From: Phoronis australis
Taxonomy: Eukaryota > Phoronida > Phoronidae
Direction: 5' to 3'
NCBI GenBank assembly: GCA_002633005.1
Contig: NMRA01000321.1
Span: 1 to 29,652, forward strand
Length of the DNA: 29,652 nt
Shown here: positions 1-12,243 of the stretch, one piece after another
Layout of the letters: each line of letters begins with the position of its first letter
Position numbering within the stretch: the first letter of the stretch is position 1
The notes under the pieces: generated by a model
Told to the model about the DNA's origin: nothing
Seen by the model: only the letters and a program-made list of their open reading frames with translations
The model's database searches: none
Translations under genes and position numbers: made by a program

Positions 1-488
1 AATGGAGTCATAATCCAGCCTATCCCCCAGTGGCGATCAAATGTTCCGTTATAACAGCAGAATTCCCCAACCAAAAGATATTGCTTCCCTCAGAATAGTG
101 TTTGCAGAATAAAATTTCGGAGTTAACAACTTGTCACCCGGCAACGATAGCATGGGGACCACTAGAGTGCAGAAGTGTGGTGATGCCCGGGGGATTTTAT
201 AGAATACTCCGCTCTCGGCTTAAATGCTCGGGCCCTAATATTAAGAAAAATGTTTTAGTTTATTCTTAAAAGCATAAAATAGACACTTTATTACTTCGCT
301 GGCATAGTAACTTGTAAATTCCTAACAAATATATTCAAGGTTATCTAGGATCTTTATAAACGACCTCAACTCTAAGTGAAATATCGAAGAAACTATGTTT
401 TGTCAACCATCCTAAAGGATAAAAATCGAGGATTCTAAAAGTGTGCTTCTTACTACTGTGTCTTTATTACTGTCACATGACCACGTTT
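1..488. other. No gene recognised
   Basis: AT-rich sequence with no open frame or repeat that I can name on either strand. Confidence 0.5.
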
Positions 489-851
489 TTAAGTCAAAAT
501 TTCCTGTGAAAGAACGGTACAGTCATAGCAAAATAATCCCCAGTCGATTTTACTTAAAACTTTTTTAAATGAAAACCTTACGTTATGTCTCAAAAACGCT
601 GTTCGGATCTCAAGAAGCTTCGCGAAACATTGTTTTTGGATCTTGTAGGCGCTTTGACACTTTCTCCATAGATGGAAAAATGGGGTATCAAAAGGTTTAA
701 TGAAGACCATAAACTGAAACAGTTGAATGGAATTCAGAAGCGATTTTACGTCAGATTTTGTTTTCCTACGAAATTCGCCCTCCAGCAAGTGTTTAAGTCT
801 TGCTATAACGTTGTCGAACTCTTCGTGTATTGCTTGCACGGCATCATCCGT
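489..851 (-). pseudogene. Possible hAT-like transposase fragment
   Basis: An open frame of about 121 codons with no ATG at its start. A possible splice acceptor (ACAAG) lies just before 851, and a possible donor (AAC|GTAAGG) would end the exon at 582. The sequence begins TDDAVQAIHEEFDNVIARL, then has KTKSDVKSLLNSIQLFQF and a later FLRHN. The order resembles the region of hAT/ZMYM-type transposases where a DAV..I...F....L segment is followed by a T..DA..LL......F.F segment and a leucine/glutamine-rich helix. No catalytic or dimerisation motif is visible. The likeness is from memory of the family pattern; a chance frame in AT-rich DNA is the alternative. Confidence 0.35.
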
Positions 852-2519
852 CTTGTATCACAATTTCTTTTCACAGTCTGAGAGAAAAATTATTTCAACA
901 CATCCCCAAGAGAAGCAGAAGAAAAAAATCGTTTCTGAAATATGATGTTCAGAAGTCAAATCTGTGAGTCGTGCCTTTTGGGTGCGTATGTTGCGTTTTG
1001 TAAGTCCAGGCACGAGCATACATGTCTATAACCCGTGTTCATAAGTGAGAAATTAATATTCTTAGTTGCGTGGGCTTTGTTGTTTGGGTAGCCTGATACA
1101 GGCGCCTTGGGACTAACAGACAGAAATTCACAGCTAAAAGAAAATTGATACGTTAATTGAAGTTTATTTTTCTATCACCACTAGTAAACTAAAAACTGAC
1201 CCATGATTGAACGTTCCACAATTTTTAACTGATTACATCATCGTGCAAAATTTTGAGCCTTGGTCTACATTTACTAATTAGTTTCATAAAACGCAATTAG
1301 GCGAGAGAAGAAGAGGTCTTATGATCCCAGAGCGAGTGTTAAATGCACGTTTGGGTTGAATTAGAGATAACACAAATAGTTTAGGCTCTGAAGTCACACT
1401 TGTGTGAAACCTTTCAGTGAGGACATAAATTTTAAAAATCCCCATAATCTCAACCATTCGTTTTCAAAAGTTCCCAGCGACACTATATGTGGAATGGGGC
1501 GTTCCTTTTGAACTCATTTTCCACAGAGGTTTGAACATCACCGCTGTTGCCTATAAACAAAAGTGAAGTTTCGTTTTCACACAATTCGATTATTGTAGTC
1601 ATGTCTAAACTACCTTTTTTAACATTCGGCAACATTTAACGGTTTCGATTTTGTAAAGCAGTGCCTAAATTAGTTATTTTTAACACTTCTAGTTGTATTT
1701 TCTCGTGACTTTTCTTTAACAAAACATGATCTTTGATATAATTCTATTTTTGTTATAGAATGAGGGCCTTTAGTTTTTTCAAATTTAAGCAGTATGTTAG
1801 CCTCATCTTGACGTTAGCTTTGTCGCCATAGTAACGTCAATAACCCGTCTGTGCCTGTAACACAAATGTTAATTTAATCATAAAGTTAACCAAAAGTCTT
1901 GTTCAAAATTGGTTGAAAGGCAGACTTTTAAAAATTGTCTTTTCCCCATCTGGTCTGAATAGATGTTAATTTTGAATGACCTGATATGATGCAGCCATGT
2001 ATCAGTGCCAGGGTTTCGAACTACAACACTGCTGTTGTCACACCTCGGCGTAATTCAGGTTTAGTACGTTTCGTGTGTCCGTTTCTTTGGGGTTGTGTAA
2101 GTAATTTTACTGCATTTGGGCTTTACCAGAGACAACCGTAACAGTGCGGTGACGGCAGTGATAGGGCCGCGGGGCGTGAGCTGACTGCTCTGAATATTTT
2201 AAGAAAAGCAGCGCCCACACAGGATCGAGTGACAAAACAGTTTCTGATGGCCGTGAGGAGATGGCTTGTGGCATGTGTGAGGTCGGTGGGATGGTTTTTT
2301 TAGTAGCCCTTTTAGAATAGCGCCCGCTTCAAGTCTGGCAGCTACAGTTCAATAAGTAATCCTCCGGCCCATCTATGTTTCAGGTTGAGTCGCCTGTTAT
2401 AGATTGGATGCTATAATCAATGGCTTGCTAACATAGTTGATACACTATCTTCAGAAGGGACTAAGGACTACGAAGAACAGACGAGGTGTAAAGGTTGCGG
2501 GAGGAGGTGAAAGGAAGAA
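852..2519. other. No gene recognised
   Basis: I found no convincing coding frame, RNA gene or repeat here. The GC-richer stretch near 2160-2290 may be the decayed 5' part of the LINE that follows, but no frame in it reads as protein. Confidence 0.4.
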
Positions 2520-4098
2520 AGATACATCAGACGAAGAATAAGTGTATGTCGGTTTTATCTGGAAAGTCGTCAGAATGTGTCGACCATGAGAAAAAAACAG
2601 CGTCAAACAGCATCCTGAACCTGAGGTCCGTAAAGGTAGAAGAGCTACCAAGTAGCCAAAATCATCTGATAAGCAGGCATGGCTGGAAATATGCACGGAT
2701 TTAAGTATCGCTTTCAGCGCAGTTAAAGGCAGTGCAGCAAGAAAAGTGCTGGGAAGTATGATAAGAGATTATGGAGACTTGAAGTTTGGCGAGAAAGACC
2801 AAAAGCAAAGGAAACAGTTTGTTTCAATACAAAGCAGGGGAAGGAGGACAATCCAGTCACTAAGGAAGTAGGCGAGGAGTATGTGTGCAGCCGTGCAACA
2901 GGATGTTCATAGAGCTGAAGAAATTAGAGTACTGCTGAAGGATGTGAGGAAACATATTGCGAAGCTGGGTAGAGCACAACGTCTTGCTGAAAAGCGGCGC
3001 CAGTCTGCAAAAGCAAGAGAGGATTTTACAGAGAATCCTTTCCGTTTCATGAAGCAGTTGTTCAAAGAGAAGACTAGTGGTACACTCACTGTGTCTCATG
3101 AGAGATTGGAGGAACACCTGGAATCGGTTTACTCTAATGAGATGTCTTTTCGTAGAACCAGTGGCTGAGCTGAGTAAACCTTCTGCTCCGACATTTATAT
3201 TTGATGAGATAAAGAAGGCGAAGGAGGTCATCAGAAAGGCTAAAAGTAAGTCAGTAGGAGGACCCAGTGGTGTTACCTATGCAGTGTATAAGAACTGTCC
3301 AAAGTTGGTCTCTTGTCTGTGGGGAGCCTTGGTAAAGGTGTGGGAGAAGGTGGATATACCCGAGTCTTGGTGCAAAGCGGAGGTATTTACATACCGAAGG
3401 GAGAAAACTCTGTTGAGTTAGGTCAGTTCAGACCAATCTCTTCTTCACAGTCTTGGCAAAGAGATTAATAAGGTTCCTCTCAATTGATGGATTCATTGAC
3501 ACCAGCATTCAGAAGGCCGGCATGCCAGGGTTTCCTGGGTGTCTGGAACATGTTGCTATAATCTGGTCAAAGAACAGGGAAGCCAAGAGAGATACGAATT
3601 ACCTGCATGTGATCTGGTAAAATCTTGCCAATCTTTATGGACCTGTTCCACACAGCATTCTAAGATTGGCAATGGATTTTTTCATAGTCCACAAAGGTTA
3701 CAAAGTTGCTTGATGATGTATTTTGACAAGTTCAAGCTGCATTTCACAACAGCAAAGTATTAAAGTATGTGAGTCTGGCGAAAACCGATTGCGTGAGGAT
3801 GTGTCATTTCACCTATGCTATTTGTAATGCTAATGGGGATGATTATTAAAGGTACCGATGAAGAGCAGAGGAATTTCCAGGTGGAGGTGTCGGTGGAGGG
3901 CTTTTATGGATAACCTAACAATCTTGCAGGAAATGCGCCTGTTGCAAGAAGAGTTCTCCAATGACTTACTGAGCTCACTGGCTGGAACAGAATGGCTTTC
4001 AAAACCAAGCAGGGTTTTGTCACTCAGGAAGAGTGTTGTTGTGAACGTTGGTTTTGACATTGCAGGAGAAAGAATTCCAACTGCGTGTGATTTTTGAT
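2520..4098 (+). pseudogene. Decayed non-LTR (LINE) reverse transcriptase
   Basis: Translated pieces in all three forward frames line up in order with one LINE ORF2 of a kind common in fish and marine invertebrates. The segment before the RT is at about 2640-2855 (AWLEICTDLSIAF, then YGDLKFGEKDQKQRK). A basic helix and linker follow at 2881-3150 (ENPFRFMKQLFKEKTSGTL). RT fingers are at 3152-3410 (KSKSVGGPSGVTYAVYKNCP, where the family has P.G..Y.VYK). The next block is at about 3485-3690 (QKAGMPGFPGCLEH, then NLANLYGPVPHSIL). The palm end is at 3870-4097 (AFMDNLTIL, then LSLRK and GERIPT). The first catalytic block reads W-stop-N-LANLYG in place of a W-LDLAN.YG pattern, and the FMDD box reads FMDN, so the enzyme is dead. 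Several frameshifts and stops confirm decay. No poly-A tail or target duplication was found. Confidence 0.8.
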
Positions 4099-7000
4099 GT
4101 AGACTGTTTACTAGGACTTGTGATATATTTTTGCTATCCTTTAACTGCAGTTTTTTGGAATTATTCGTTGTCATTTTTCTTCCAATGTTTTCCGTGGTGT
4201 TCTGTGTAAATAAAACAGATCCTTTTTCACTTGACAAAATGACTCCAGTTACCGTGGTAACGCTGTTAGGTCTAAAACGGCTATTATGTCAACACTTGAG
4301 AACTTCATTTTTTAAATTTCACAGCTTAAAAATGTCCAAGCAGGGTATCAGACTATCGCACTAGATCCAAATTGTGCGGAATGGAGACATTATCGAGCGC
4401 CGTATTTCAATTTAACGCTGTTGATCACACCCTTATCCAGGACAACGGCAAAACTAACACCAAAACGAGCCTAGAATTAGTGTGAATGAGAATACCATGT
4501 GACGTTAATAAAGAATAATGTTACGTCAAAGACCTTGGATTTGTCATAAAAATCACGAGAAAATACAAAAGGCGATTCCTAACGATATTTTAGAGATTGC
4601 CACCGTTAAAGTTGCAGAATTTCTGAAATGTTGATTTAAAAGTAACGATTTTCAAGATCAATCCGCAAACGACACTTTAGTTGTGTTTCTTAACAACTCT
4701 TTTATATTTTGTGAATATCCTGATTTCGGTGATTTGCACACCTCTGTGCAGTATGATGTCAAAACAAAACCCCAACCTCACCTACTGTCACGCGACGAAA
4801 TTTACACAACGACCCCGTGGTTTCAATGCACGTCTGCGTATTTGCGTTCGAATATAAACTATGTTAGTAGTCCACGTCTATTGCAGGGCCTAGCCGTCAT
4901 GAACGTCAATGCACAAGCGTGCACTTAGAGTTTTTGGAGGCCTCTTTGCCAGTTAAATTACGATTAATGTAAACACATTGTTTTCATCGTTGCCAAATAA
5001 AGCACATATCTATCTAATGTTGGGCAAAAGCAACGTGACCTATTCCGATCTATTGTACCACTCCGAGCATGTGTAGGTAATCAAATTCTTAGTTAGGCCC
5101 TCTGCTTAGGTCACTACCTGCCTTTGGCAAGACAAGCTATATCCTCGGCAGTACACGTGCAGTAGAACGATCTGGTACATTGAACAGAATTTAATGTCCT
5201 CACCAATCTGGTTCCCAAAAGCACAGACTCTTTATCCTGAAAGAATAACGATACACAGTCTAAATGATATAAAAATCAATATAACGTAGAAAAGAGTATA
5301 ATGCTGGTGTCATTCAATAGCTAGTCAGATATCTGCCTACGACTATTGGGAATATTTTGAATATATGACATGACTGAATATCAAAGTAAAGATGTCATTC
5401 GTCGAAGCAATAAGATTACAGGAAATTTCTTGACTAAGAAAATTTAAAAGCTCTTAGCAACTGTTACATCAAAACTTTTAGTCCGATTAGAATAACCGAT
5501 GTGTTGGTTAGATTTGAATGCATTTATTACCACTAATACGTCTAATCGACAGTACTTGGAACATTCAGAAACCAATTGCGCGTGTATAAAAGAGACACTC
5601 ATTATGTAAGGGGTAGTTCAAAATCAATTTCACGGGCATTAGTGAGAATCAGCATTCAGATTTTATATTGCATTACAGCACTGTTAATGCTACGACACCC
5701 AGTTCATATTTCTGTTCATTTTTATGATTATAGAGTCGCGAGGCCTTAATTTTCTTGGGCGTGCAAATGGCTGCCAGTCTGTTCCATCCAGACGCCTTTC
5801 TGCGGAAATGCCCTCTGGGATAAGCGGTGTATGAATATTGTGGATCTTTGGACTACATTTTGTGAAAAGGTAGAAGCTTCCGCAAAAATATTGCAAAGCA
5901 CAAATGACATCCGATTTTTCCCAAACTGTGGTTTCTGTTTTTTTAAAAAGCTAGATTCAGTTGAGCTCTTGCTTTGGTGAGTCGGAATGATCCAAGACAA
6001 CAGTAATATTACTGAAGTAGCATGCCTAACTGACGGTATGTCCAAGCTGCGTTCCGTACACGCAAGAAGCTAACAAAAACCGAAGACCAAGCAAGTCTTC
6101 GCAAGAAATAGCCAAGCATTACAAGGGAAGCGCGTGATTTCACCAACTTCTCTTCAAGTGCCTTGGGTCTACGGAACTTTGCCCTGGTGTATTAAAAACC
6201 TTACAAGATTAAAAGGATTGTACCGTTAACAGTTTCGAACGCATTTTTTGAAACTTCGCATAAATAGAACTTAGTGCATTTTTGTAAAAAAATCAATTTT
6301 GCCATGCAAACTTTAAAAATTAGGTTTTGGTGCGACAAACCACTGAAAACCGCTGGTGAAAAAAATAAATAACACGCAGGCAGTTGATAGAAGAAATACA
6401 AACACAACTTGAATATTGGATCCTCATACTCTCGCAAATGCATCAACACTGAGCATCAAACCATACATTTGTTGGTGTTGTACATGTCATTGATTTAATA
6501 AGTCATGCTTTACAAGGCAGTTGGTGAGACGTGTTTTGTGGACAGAATTATGTAAAACCAGGTTAAGTTGACTTTGTGAGAAGTGAGTTTAAGTGTCCTT
6601 TAATCTTGTTGATACAGTTGTAACGCAAAAATTTTATCTAAAGCGTGGAAGTCCGTGAAAGCAATGCAAAATTCCAATTTGATCCCCGCAGGTTTAGGTT
6701 TTGAGCAATCTTGGGTCGGTAAATTCCTGTGCTGAATATGAGTTAAAGTGTTGCGTTATTTTAAACTGAAACATTTTACCTGGGATTTCCAGTGAAGTGA
6801 CCTTCACTAAAAACCTACCTTGGGCGGATTTTAGGGAACAAAAAAGACTGATTTTAAAAACAAATTCCCAAAAATGTTGGTCATTACCTTTTTTCACCCT
6901 GTGCTCTGAAAATGAACCCCGTGCATCCCCCGGTTATCAATTTCTAAATTATATTAAGCCCCGAGTGGCTGGAACTTTCAAAATAGGTTTTGTGACTACT

Positions 7001-10000
7001 TTGGCCTGGAAATTTATTTTCTCCCTTCATAGGTGTTCTTTTCAAATGCCGAAAGTTCCCGTATATAAAGTTGAATATTTCCGAGTAATTTTCCAATGAA
7101 TTTGGTGAAAATGGCAAAATGTTGAATTTAAGAATTCATGTACATCGCCATTATTGACAACGAAACGTTGCCTCGGGTATTTTAACAGGCATATTTGATG
7201 AACACTGTTGGTCCCATTAAAGCAAAGAAAAGAGAAAATGGGGCAAGTAGTAGTAAATGAGTTTTTAAAACCAAATTATAGCTACTTTTAATTTGAAATA
7301 TTTCGATAATTTTATGTTTATACTGAGCAAGTGATGAATTTAAGTCTTCAAGCTAGTTCAACAGAAGGAGTGTGAGAAGAGAGGGGACATTTTCTTAACA
7401 AAATATATTATAAAGTAATAAGTGTGAGACAAATAGTCGGAAACAGTAGTAAAAAGGCAGACGTCAGGTCTGGATTAGTTTTCCTTGAATTTTACAAGAG
7501 GCTTCTTTATCGGAAATTAGCGGTAACTTGTACCTATTTTATAAAATTAAGGCTCAATTTTCGTGAAATGTGTGTTACTAATACTGTGATTGTAGAAATT
7601 TAATGGGTTCATACAAGTAAAAGTGTTGAAAATACACCTCGTTTAACCTTGATTCGTTATAGTACACCTAACATATACGATAATCAACAAAATGCACGCT
7701 TTTAACAATGAGATGTGGCCAGCAAATTGCGCGGTAGGTTCCTTTGTCTTTTTTCCAAAGGTTATTTCCTCAGGCATTCTTTGAGATCAAATTGGAATCC
7801 ACACACGGCAATAAGGCCGCTGGTGATCAATCACCGCCCAGGGCACATTATTTCTTACCTAATGTTTGCTGAACTATGGAAACAGGATTTAATTAAACCT
7901 AATGTTGTTTTTCTTCCGGACGAAGCTCTCTCGTTGGAACGCAGATTACTCCATACAAAGTTATATGCTGTACGTGCCGCTCAGATGGGTGACATAGGTA
8001 TTTTTCAACTACAAAAATCTTCAGAAAGATTTTTAAAGCATATTAAAACTTGGGTTGCAGAATATGTACTCATTTTGACAACAGGGCATCTCTTCTTGAA
8101 CTGATTTACCCTTAACGGGCTAAAAAGGCTGCTGACTAAGAATTCTTACAAAAGGGTCGGGTGTGTCAAGTTAACCCCCACAGCCATGGCACACAGCAAC
8201 AAAACTCTACGAAACACTAACTTTTTTATTTGAAACTGACTTCACCCGAGTCTCTTTTTTCGAATCTACTCTCCAAATGGGATGAGTTCCCATTTCTTCT
8301 GATACTTCCTGTCAAAAACGTAAAGCCCGTGGGGGCTTGTTGTCGACATACTCAGCAAGAAAATGGCTCTTGGGGTGCGTCTTACCGTCCTTATAATCGA
8401 ACAAAGACTAATTTCCTCCACAACACAATACCCAAAAATCATTAAAACTACTGAAATAAGATTATTGGCTCGAAATCCAATCCCTGACCTAGAAGTCAAC
8501 TTTTTTTTAATTTTAATTTACTCGAGATTTGTTCTTGAAACTGCATGTTCTCAGTATTTATGTGCCACTTACACACATAAAGTCTCGTAATATTCTTTGC
8601 AGTGACAGAATTTCATTTCCGTTGCCAACAAGAACATCGAAACGATCAGTGACTCAAGATGAAAACGTTAGTTCATAGAGGTTGGCCAGACCTAATATTG
8701 CATTGCCTGTCACTTAGGTTGAGGGTTTTTTTTTCGGCAACAATTCACGATCGGTTAAAGAGGCCTGGAAAGCGACAGAATCAATTGCAATATTGAATAT
8801 GGTTCTGTGCCACTGAAACAGGATTCAACCTGCTCACCAGTTATTTTTAGGGTTTGTTTTTAAAGATTTTTAATCTCTGTTGATATCAAGACATTTTCTT
8901 TTAGTTTTAATTTCAGAAAAAAACGTCTGTCAACTGCTTGTCACTTCGATTTTTCTCCCACAAAACCATGCACGTTTCCTTATTTGGTATGGCAAGACAT
9001 TATGGAAAATGTGACCTATGACCTCAAACAATTTCAAGTAACTTACTGTGAGCGCATTTATCATAAGTGGGGAGAAGATATTTCAAAAATCGTGAATTTT
9101 GTGACATTTTTGGAAATTTCCTAACAGGGGAAGTGAATTACTATGTAGTAGACGTTGCGAGATGGTACTTTCGTCAGAAATTTATTAAAAGATATTTTTG
9201 ACGAGCTTTTGCATTCCATGCCTCTTTAAGTGTGATAATGTTTTAAATCCCAAATCGTTTTTGTTAAGAATTTATTGACAGCTAAACAGCGGCAAAATCC
9301 CATTTTGATTGAATTATAATTTAGCAGATGGGTGCGTAATAACCAAAGTTCGCAGAACCTAATGTAATATAATACCTTCGTTATCAAGGAACGAATTTTT
9401 TAAATAAGGCTTTAAGCAGAAAAATGCACGTTTGAGGAAATTCGGCAACGTGATTACAAATATCTGGACATTGCTTTCGTGGACACAATGAAATTCTGTG
9501 ATCATCAAAGATTTCAAAAACATAGCGTTCTCTGGAACCACTGTGAATACTTTACTTTAAAAATTCTATCCTTGGTAACGAATATGTCCCACTAGCTTAA
9601 TTTGTTTGCTCCAAGCCGCAAGCAAGCTATTAAGCATGTTATTCTAATTCCAAAACCCCCTTTTGCATCGTAACTTTAATGTAATCAAATGTCCATATTC
9701 GATAACTAACAAGTCCAAAGAAATTCATCTCGTCTAAGTAAAACAGTAAAATGTCAAATTCAAGTTAGAGTTCGAGTTGATAGGATTTTGGACTCTAAAA
9801 AGAGCACGAAAGTCTCGTCCGTTCCGATAACCATAAACAGCGAAGTCTCGACCATGTTGACAGTACCTATCAATACTTCCATCCTTTCCACAGGAGAATA
9901 ATCTGATGACGTTTCTGTTGCCTACAGTTAACTACATCAACAAGAACATAAACGCACGTCGTCACAACAATTGGGTGCTGTGGTTTACGTACAGATCAGC

Positions 10001-10978
10001 TGACTATCTGTCTGTTTTTTTTCTGCTCACCACAAAGCAATTTGGGTGTCCTGCATTAAAAATGTCTATTTTGCAATACAATTATTTTCGTGTTGCTTTT
10101 CTTCTTTCATTTTGTTGATTTTGCCGTGTGCTCATTCGTTAGACGGCTTTCATTTTAGGATTGCTGGCCTGGTGGATGAGAATGTCGTGTGAGAACTTGA
10201 AATATTTTAATACTCATGAAATTCCGGGTTACTTCAAGCTATCTCAGGATTAAGCAAGGATCGTGCTTTTAGGTTTTATAATTAAAAGAAGACGTTATGT
10301 ATGTGCACACATTTAAAAGCTTACAAACCTCTTCTTTCTTTAATATCAATTGTTCCTGGTTGCGAGAAGCCCTATAGCTGATCAAGATACAGTTCCCAGA
10401 AAATGCAAATCCTCCACTACTAGTAAATACGTTAGATATTCTTCCTATCAAAGGAAGTACAATTCTATCGCGCAAAAGGAGAATTTCGAGATGATTGTGT
10501 CCCTAGGGATTAGGGGCTGTGATCTTTCTACATTCAGTCACAACGCCACTCTTGAATTACAAAAATAACATAAAACAGTTGCACGAGGTTGCAAATTTGT
10601 ATTATTATTTCCGTAGCACAGTCAGTGTATTATTTTGATACTCATTCCACTTGACGCAGACTCAGACTTGGAAGTTAACTAATCACTTCGCATCATTCGG
10701 GTGCAAGTTATTAGATTAAGACCTACCAGAGACGTGTCCCGGATTACACAGCGACTATCGAATCTGGCTTATCAAGTGTCGGGTCCCCATAGAGAGTAAC
10801 GTAAAAATTGGCTTCTACACAACTTAACTCTCTAGTACGTTGGTGCAAACGTGATACGCCTACTAAACTCGAAACCGAACGAAATGATGCCTGGTTTCGC
10901 GATTGATGCTCCCAGCACCTATTCTCCTACTAGGTGGTTCTAAATGGACGAGGAGTAAATATTATGATTAGGGTTGCG

Positions 10979-11091
10979 TTTCGCAGACGTAAGGGTTTCG
11001 CGAGTAAAGCTAATGTAAAAACGTGCTTCGCCTGTAAAGCGTACCGACACCTTACGAGGTCTTGCGTGGTGATTGTGTTTTCGCAGACGTA
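10979..11091. repeat. 13-bp direct repeat, 100 bp apart
   Basis: TTTCGCAGACGTA occurs at 10979-10991 and again at 11079-11091. Between them, the related pieces TTCGCGAGTAAAGC and TTCGCCTGTAAAGC also recur. This looks like a short degenerate repeat cluster, possibly the remains of a small mobile element; no ends could be defined. Confidence 0.5.
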
Positions 11092-11359
11092 GTGATTAGA
11101 GATACGAATTAGCACAAAAAAAACAATCCCATAAAGCATTGCAATGTGAACTTCAGCATTTTGTTTGGAAAATCAATGTCATAAATAACAGACAATGGTT
11201 GTATACTCAATCGAAAAAGTGTCTTAGCGAAATATTGATATATGCGTTCGTCACCCCCATTCAGCATGGCTTCACCGCCAGTCGCCACAGTTATCATTCG
11301 CCGGTCGACAACACTTTCGACTTAGCTTATCCGTTAATACGCACTGGGATGCTTCGTTA

Positions 11360-11365
11360 TTTATT
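11360..11365 (-). promoter_or_regulatory. Possible poly(A) signal of the cyclase gene
   Basis: TTTATT on the plus strand is AATAAA on the minus strand, about 450 bp past the cyclase stop codon. It is the first canonical signal I noticed downstream, and the only basis for the call is the hexamer and its position. Confidence 0.3.
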
Positions 11366-11814
11366 TATGCAACAGCAATAGCCACTTAGATCAACACATC
11401 AACAACATATACAGGAACTTTTTGGAACACACGACAGGTAACAACAAAACAGAAGTTTCATTTCTATGTTGCACGTACACAATATATTATCGTCTGCTAA
11501 CTCACGCACATTAAGTATGAGCTACCGACATCTATGGGTTAATGTCTACAGGAAGTCTAGGCAGAAACATCCAAACCTGAGTCATTTAACGATGAAATGC
11601 TCTTTCTACCTAAACATACGTGAAAATAAAGATAAGAAATATTAAAATATATACAAACACAGAACGGTCTTTTCGCAAACAATAGTGCGTTTTATAAATC
11701 TCGACTACTAATATCGAAGTGAAAATGACCTGAGGTAAAAACAACGATCTAGCCATCCATTTCAGACGGAGTCAAATGCAATCGGCTATCTCGTTTGATA
11801 TTAATCATAGCTAA

Positions 11815-12243
11815 TTATATGATTTCATCAATGTGCGCTCTCAGCAAACTTTGGGTCGTGGTTCTTTGCGAAGTCCAAAGTTCTTTGCTAACTCCTCGTC
11901 CCATCAAGCCAATTCCGCCTTTTTGCGTTTCAAACTTTGTGCTCTTCGAAAAGTTAAGACGATTGGCAGTTAAACATTCCCCAACTTTACAATAAGAAGA
12001 ACTGAAAACAGCATTTGTACCGTGATTGAGCTCAATCATAGCCTCGGTTGTTATCTGCTTTTCTGAGTGATTGATTTCGTCATAAGTGACAGGTGTATAA
12101 ACAGAGCGCGTCGGAGAGTCGCGGCCATCTTGTATGAGATCATCTTGGATGAAGAACGCCCCGTGAACCGGCATTTCATCCAACACAGGTATAGGCCTTT
12201 CCGAGGTAGACGTCAGCCAAAACGTTTTCATTTCGCCTTTACC
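11815..12243 (-). CDS. Cyclase terminal exon: domain end and C-terminal tail
   Basis: The exon opens after the acceptor TTTATTTTCAG with [10 protein letters not shown], the conserved closing motif of guanylate cyclase catalytic domains. That motif is exactly what is missing after GSVEVK at the 23768 donor. Both junction ends are phase 0. About 130 further residues form a tail of unknown function that is rich in Ser/Thr and without membrane segments, ending at TAA (11815-11817). Long divergent tails are usual in atypical soluble cyclases. An overlapping plus-strand frame (12067-12360) is a shadow. Confidence 0.85.
   Translation of the reverse strand, partial: GKGEMKTFWLTSTSERPIPVLDEMPVHGAFFIQDDLIQDGRDSPTRSVYTPVTYDEINHSEKQITTEAMIELNHGTNAVFSSSYCKVGECLTANRLNFSKSTKFETQKGGIGLMGRGVSKELWTSQRTTTQSLLRAHIDEII

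Larger units (their letters stand above)
4099..11814. other. Long gene-free stretch
   Basis: Nothing nameable in 7.7 kb apart from the small repeat cluster near 10979 listed separately. The longest open frame (plus strand, 7715-8104, 129 codons) has no ATG start, no splice signals that I trust and no recognisable motif. On the minus strand this interval is downstream of the cyclase gene. Confidence 0.5.

Noticed and set aside
5690-6045. Overlapping minus-strand frames of 68 and 99 codons
   Set aside because: No motif, no agreed frame and no splice context; taken as chance.
7715-8104. 129-codon plus-strand open frame
   Set aside because: It begins at GTG right after a stop, has no ATG near its start and no motif. 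One frame of this length is expected by chance in about 30 kb of AT-rich DNA.
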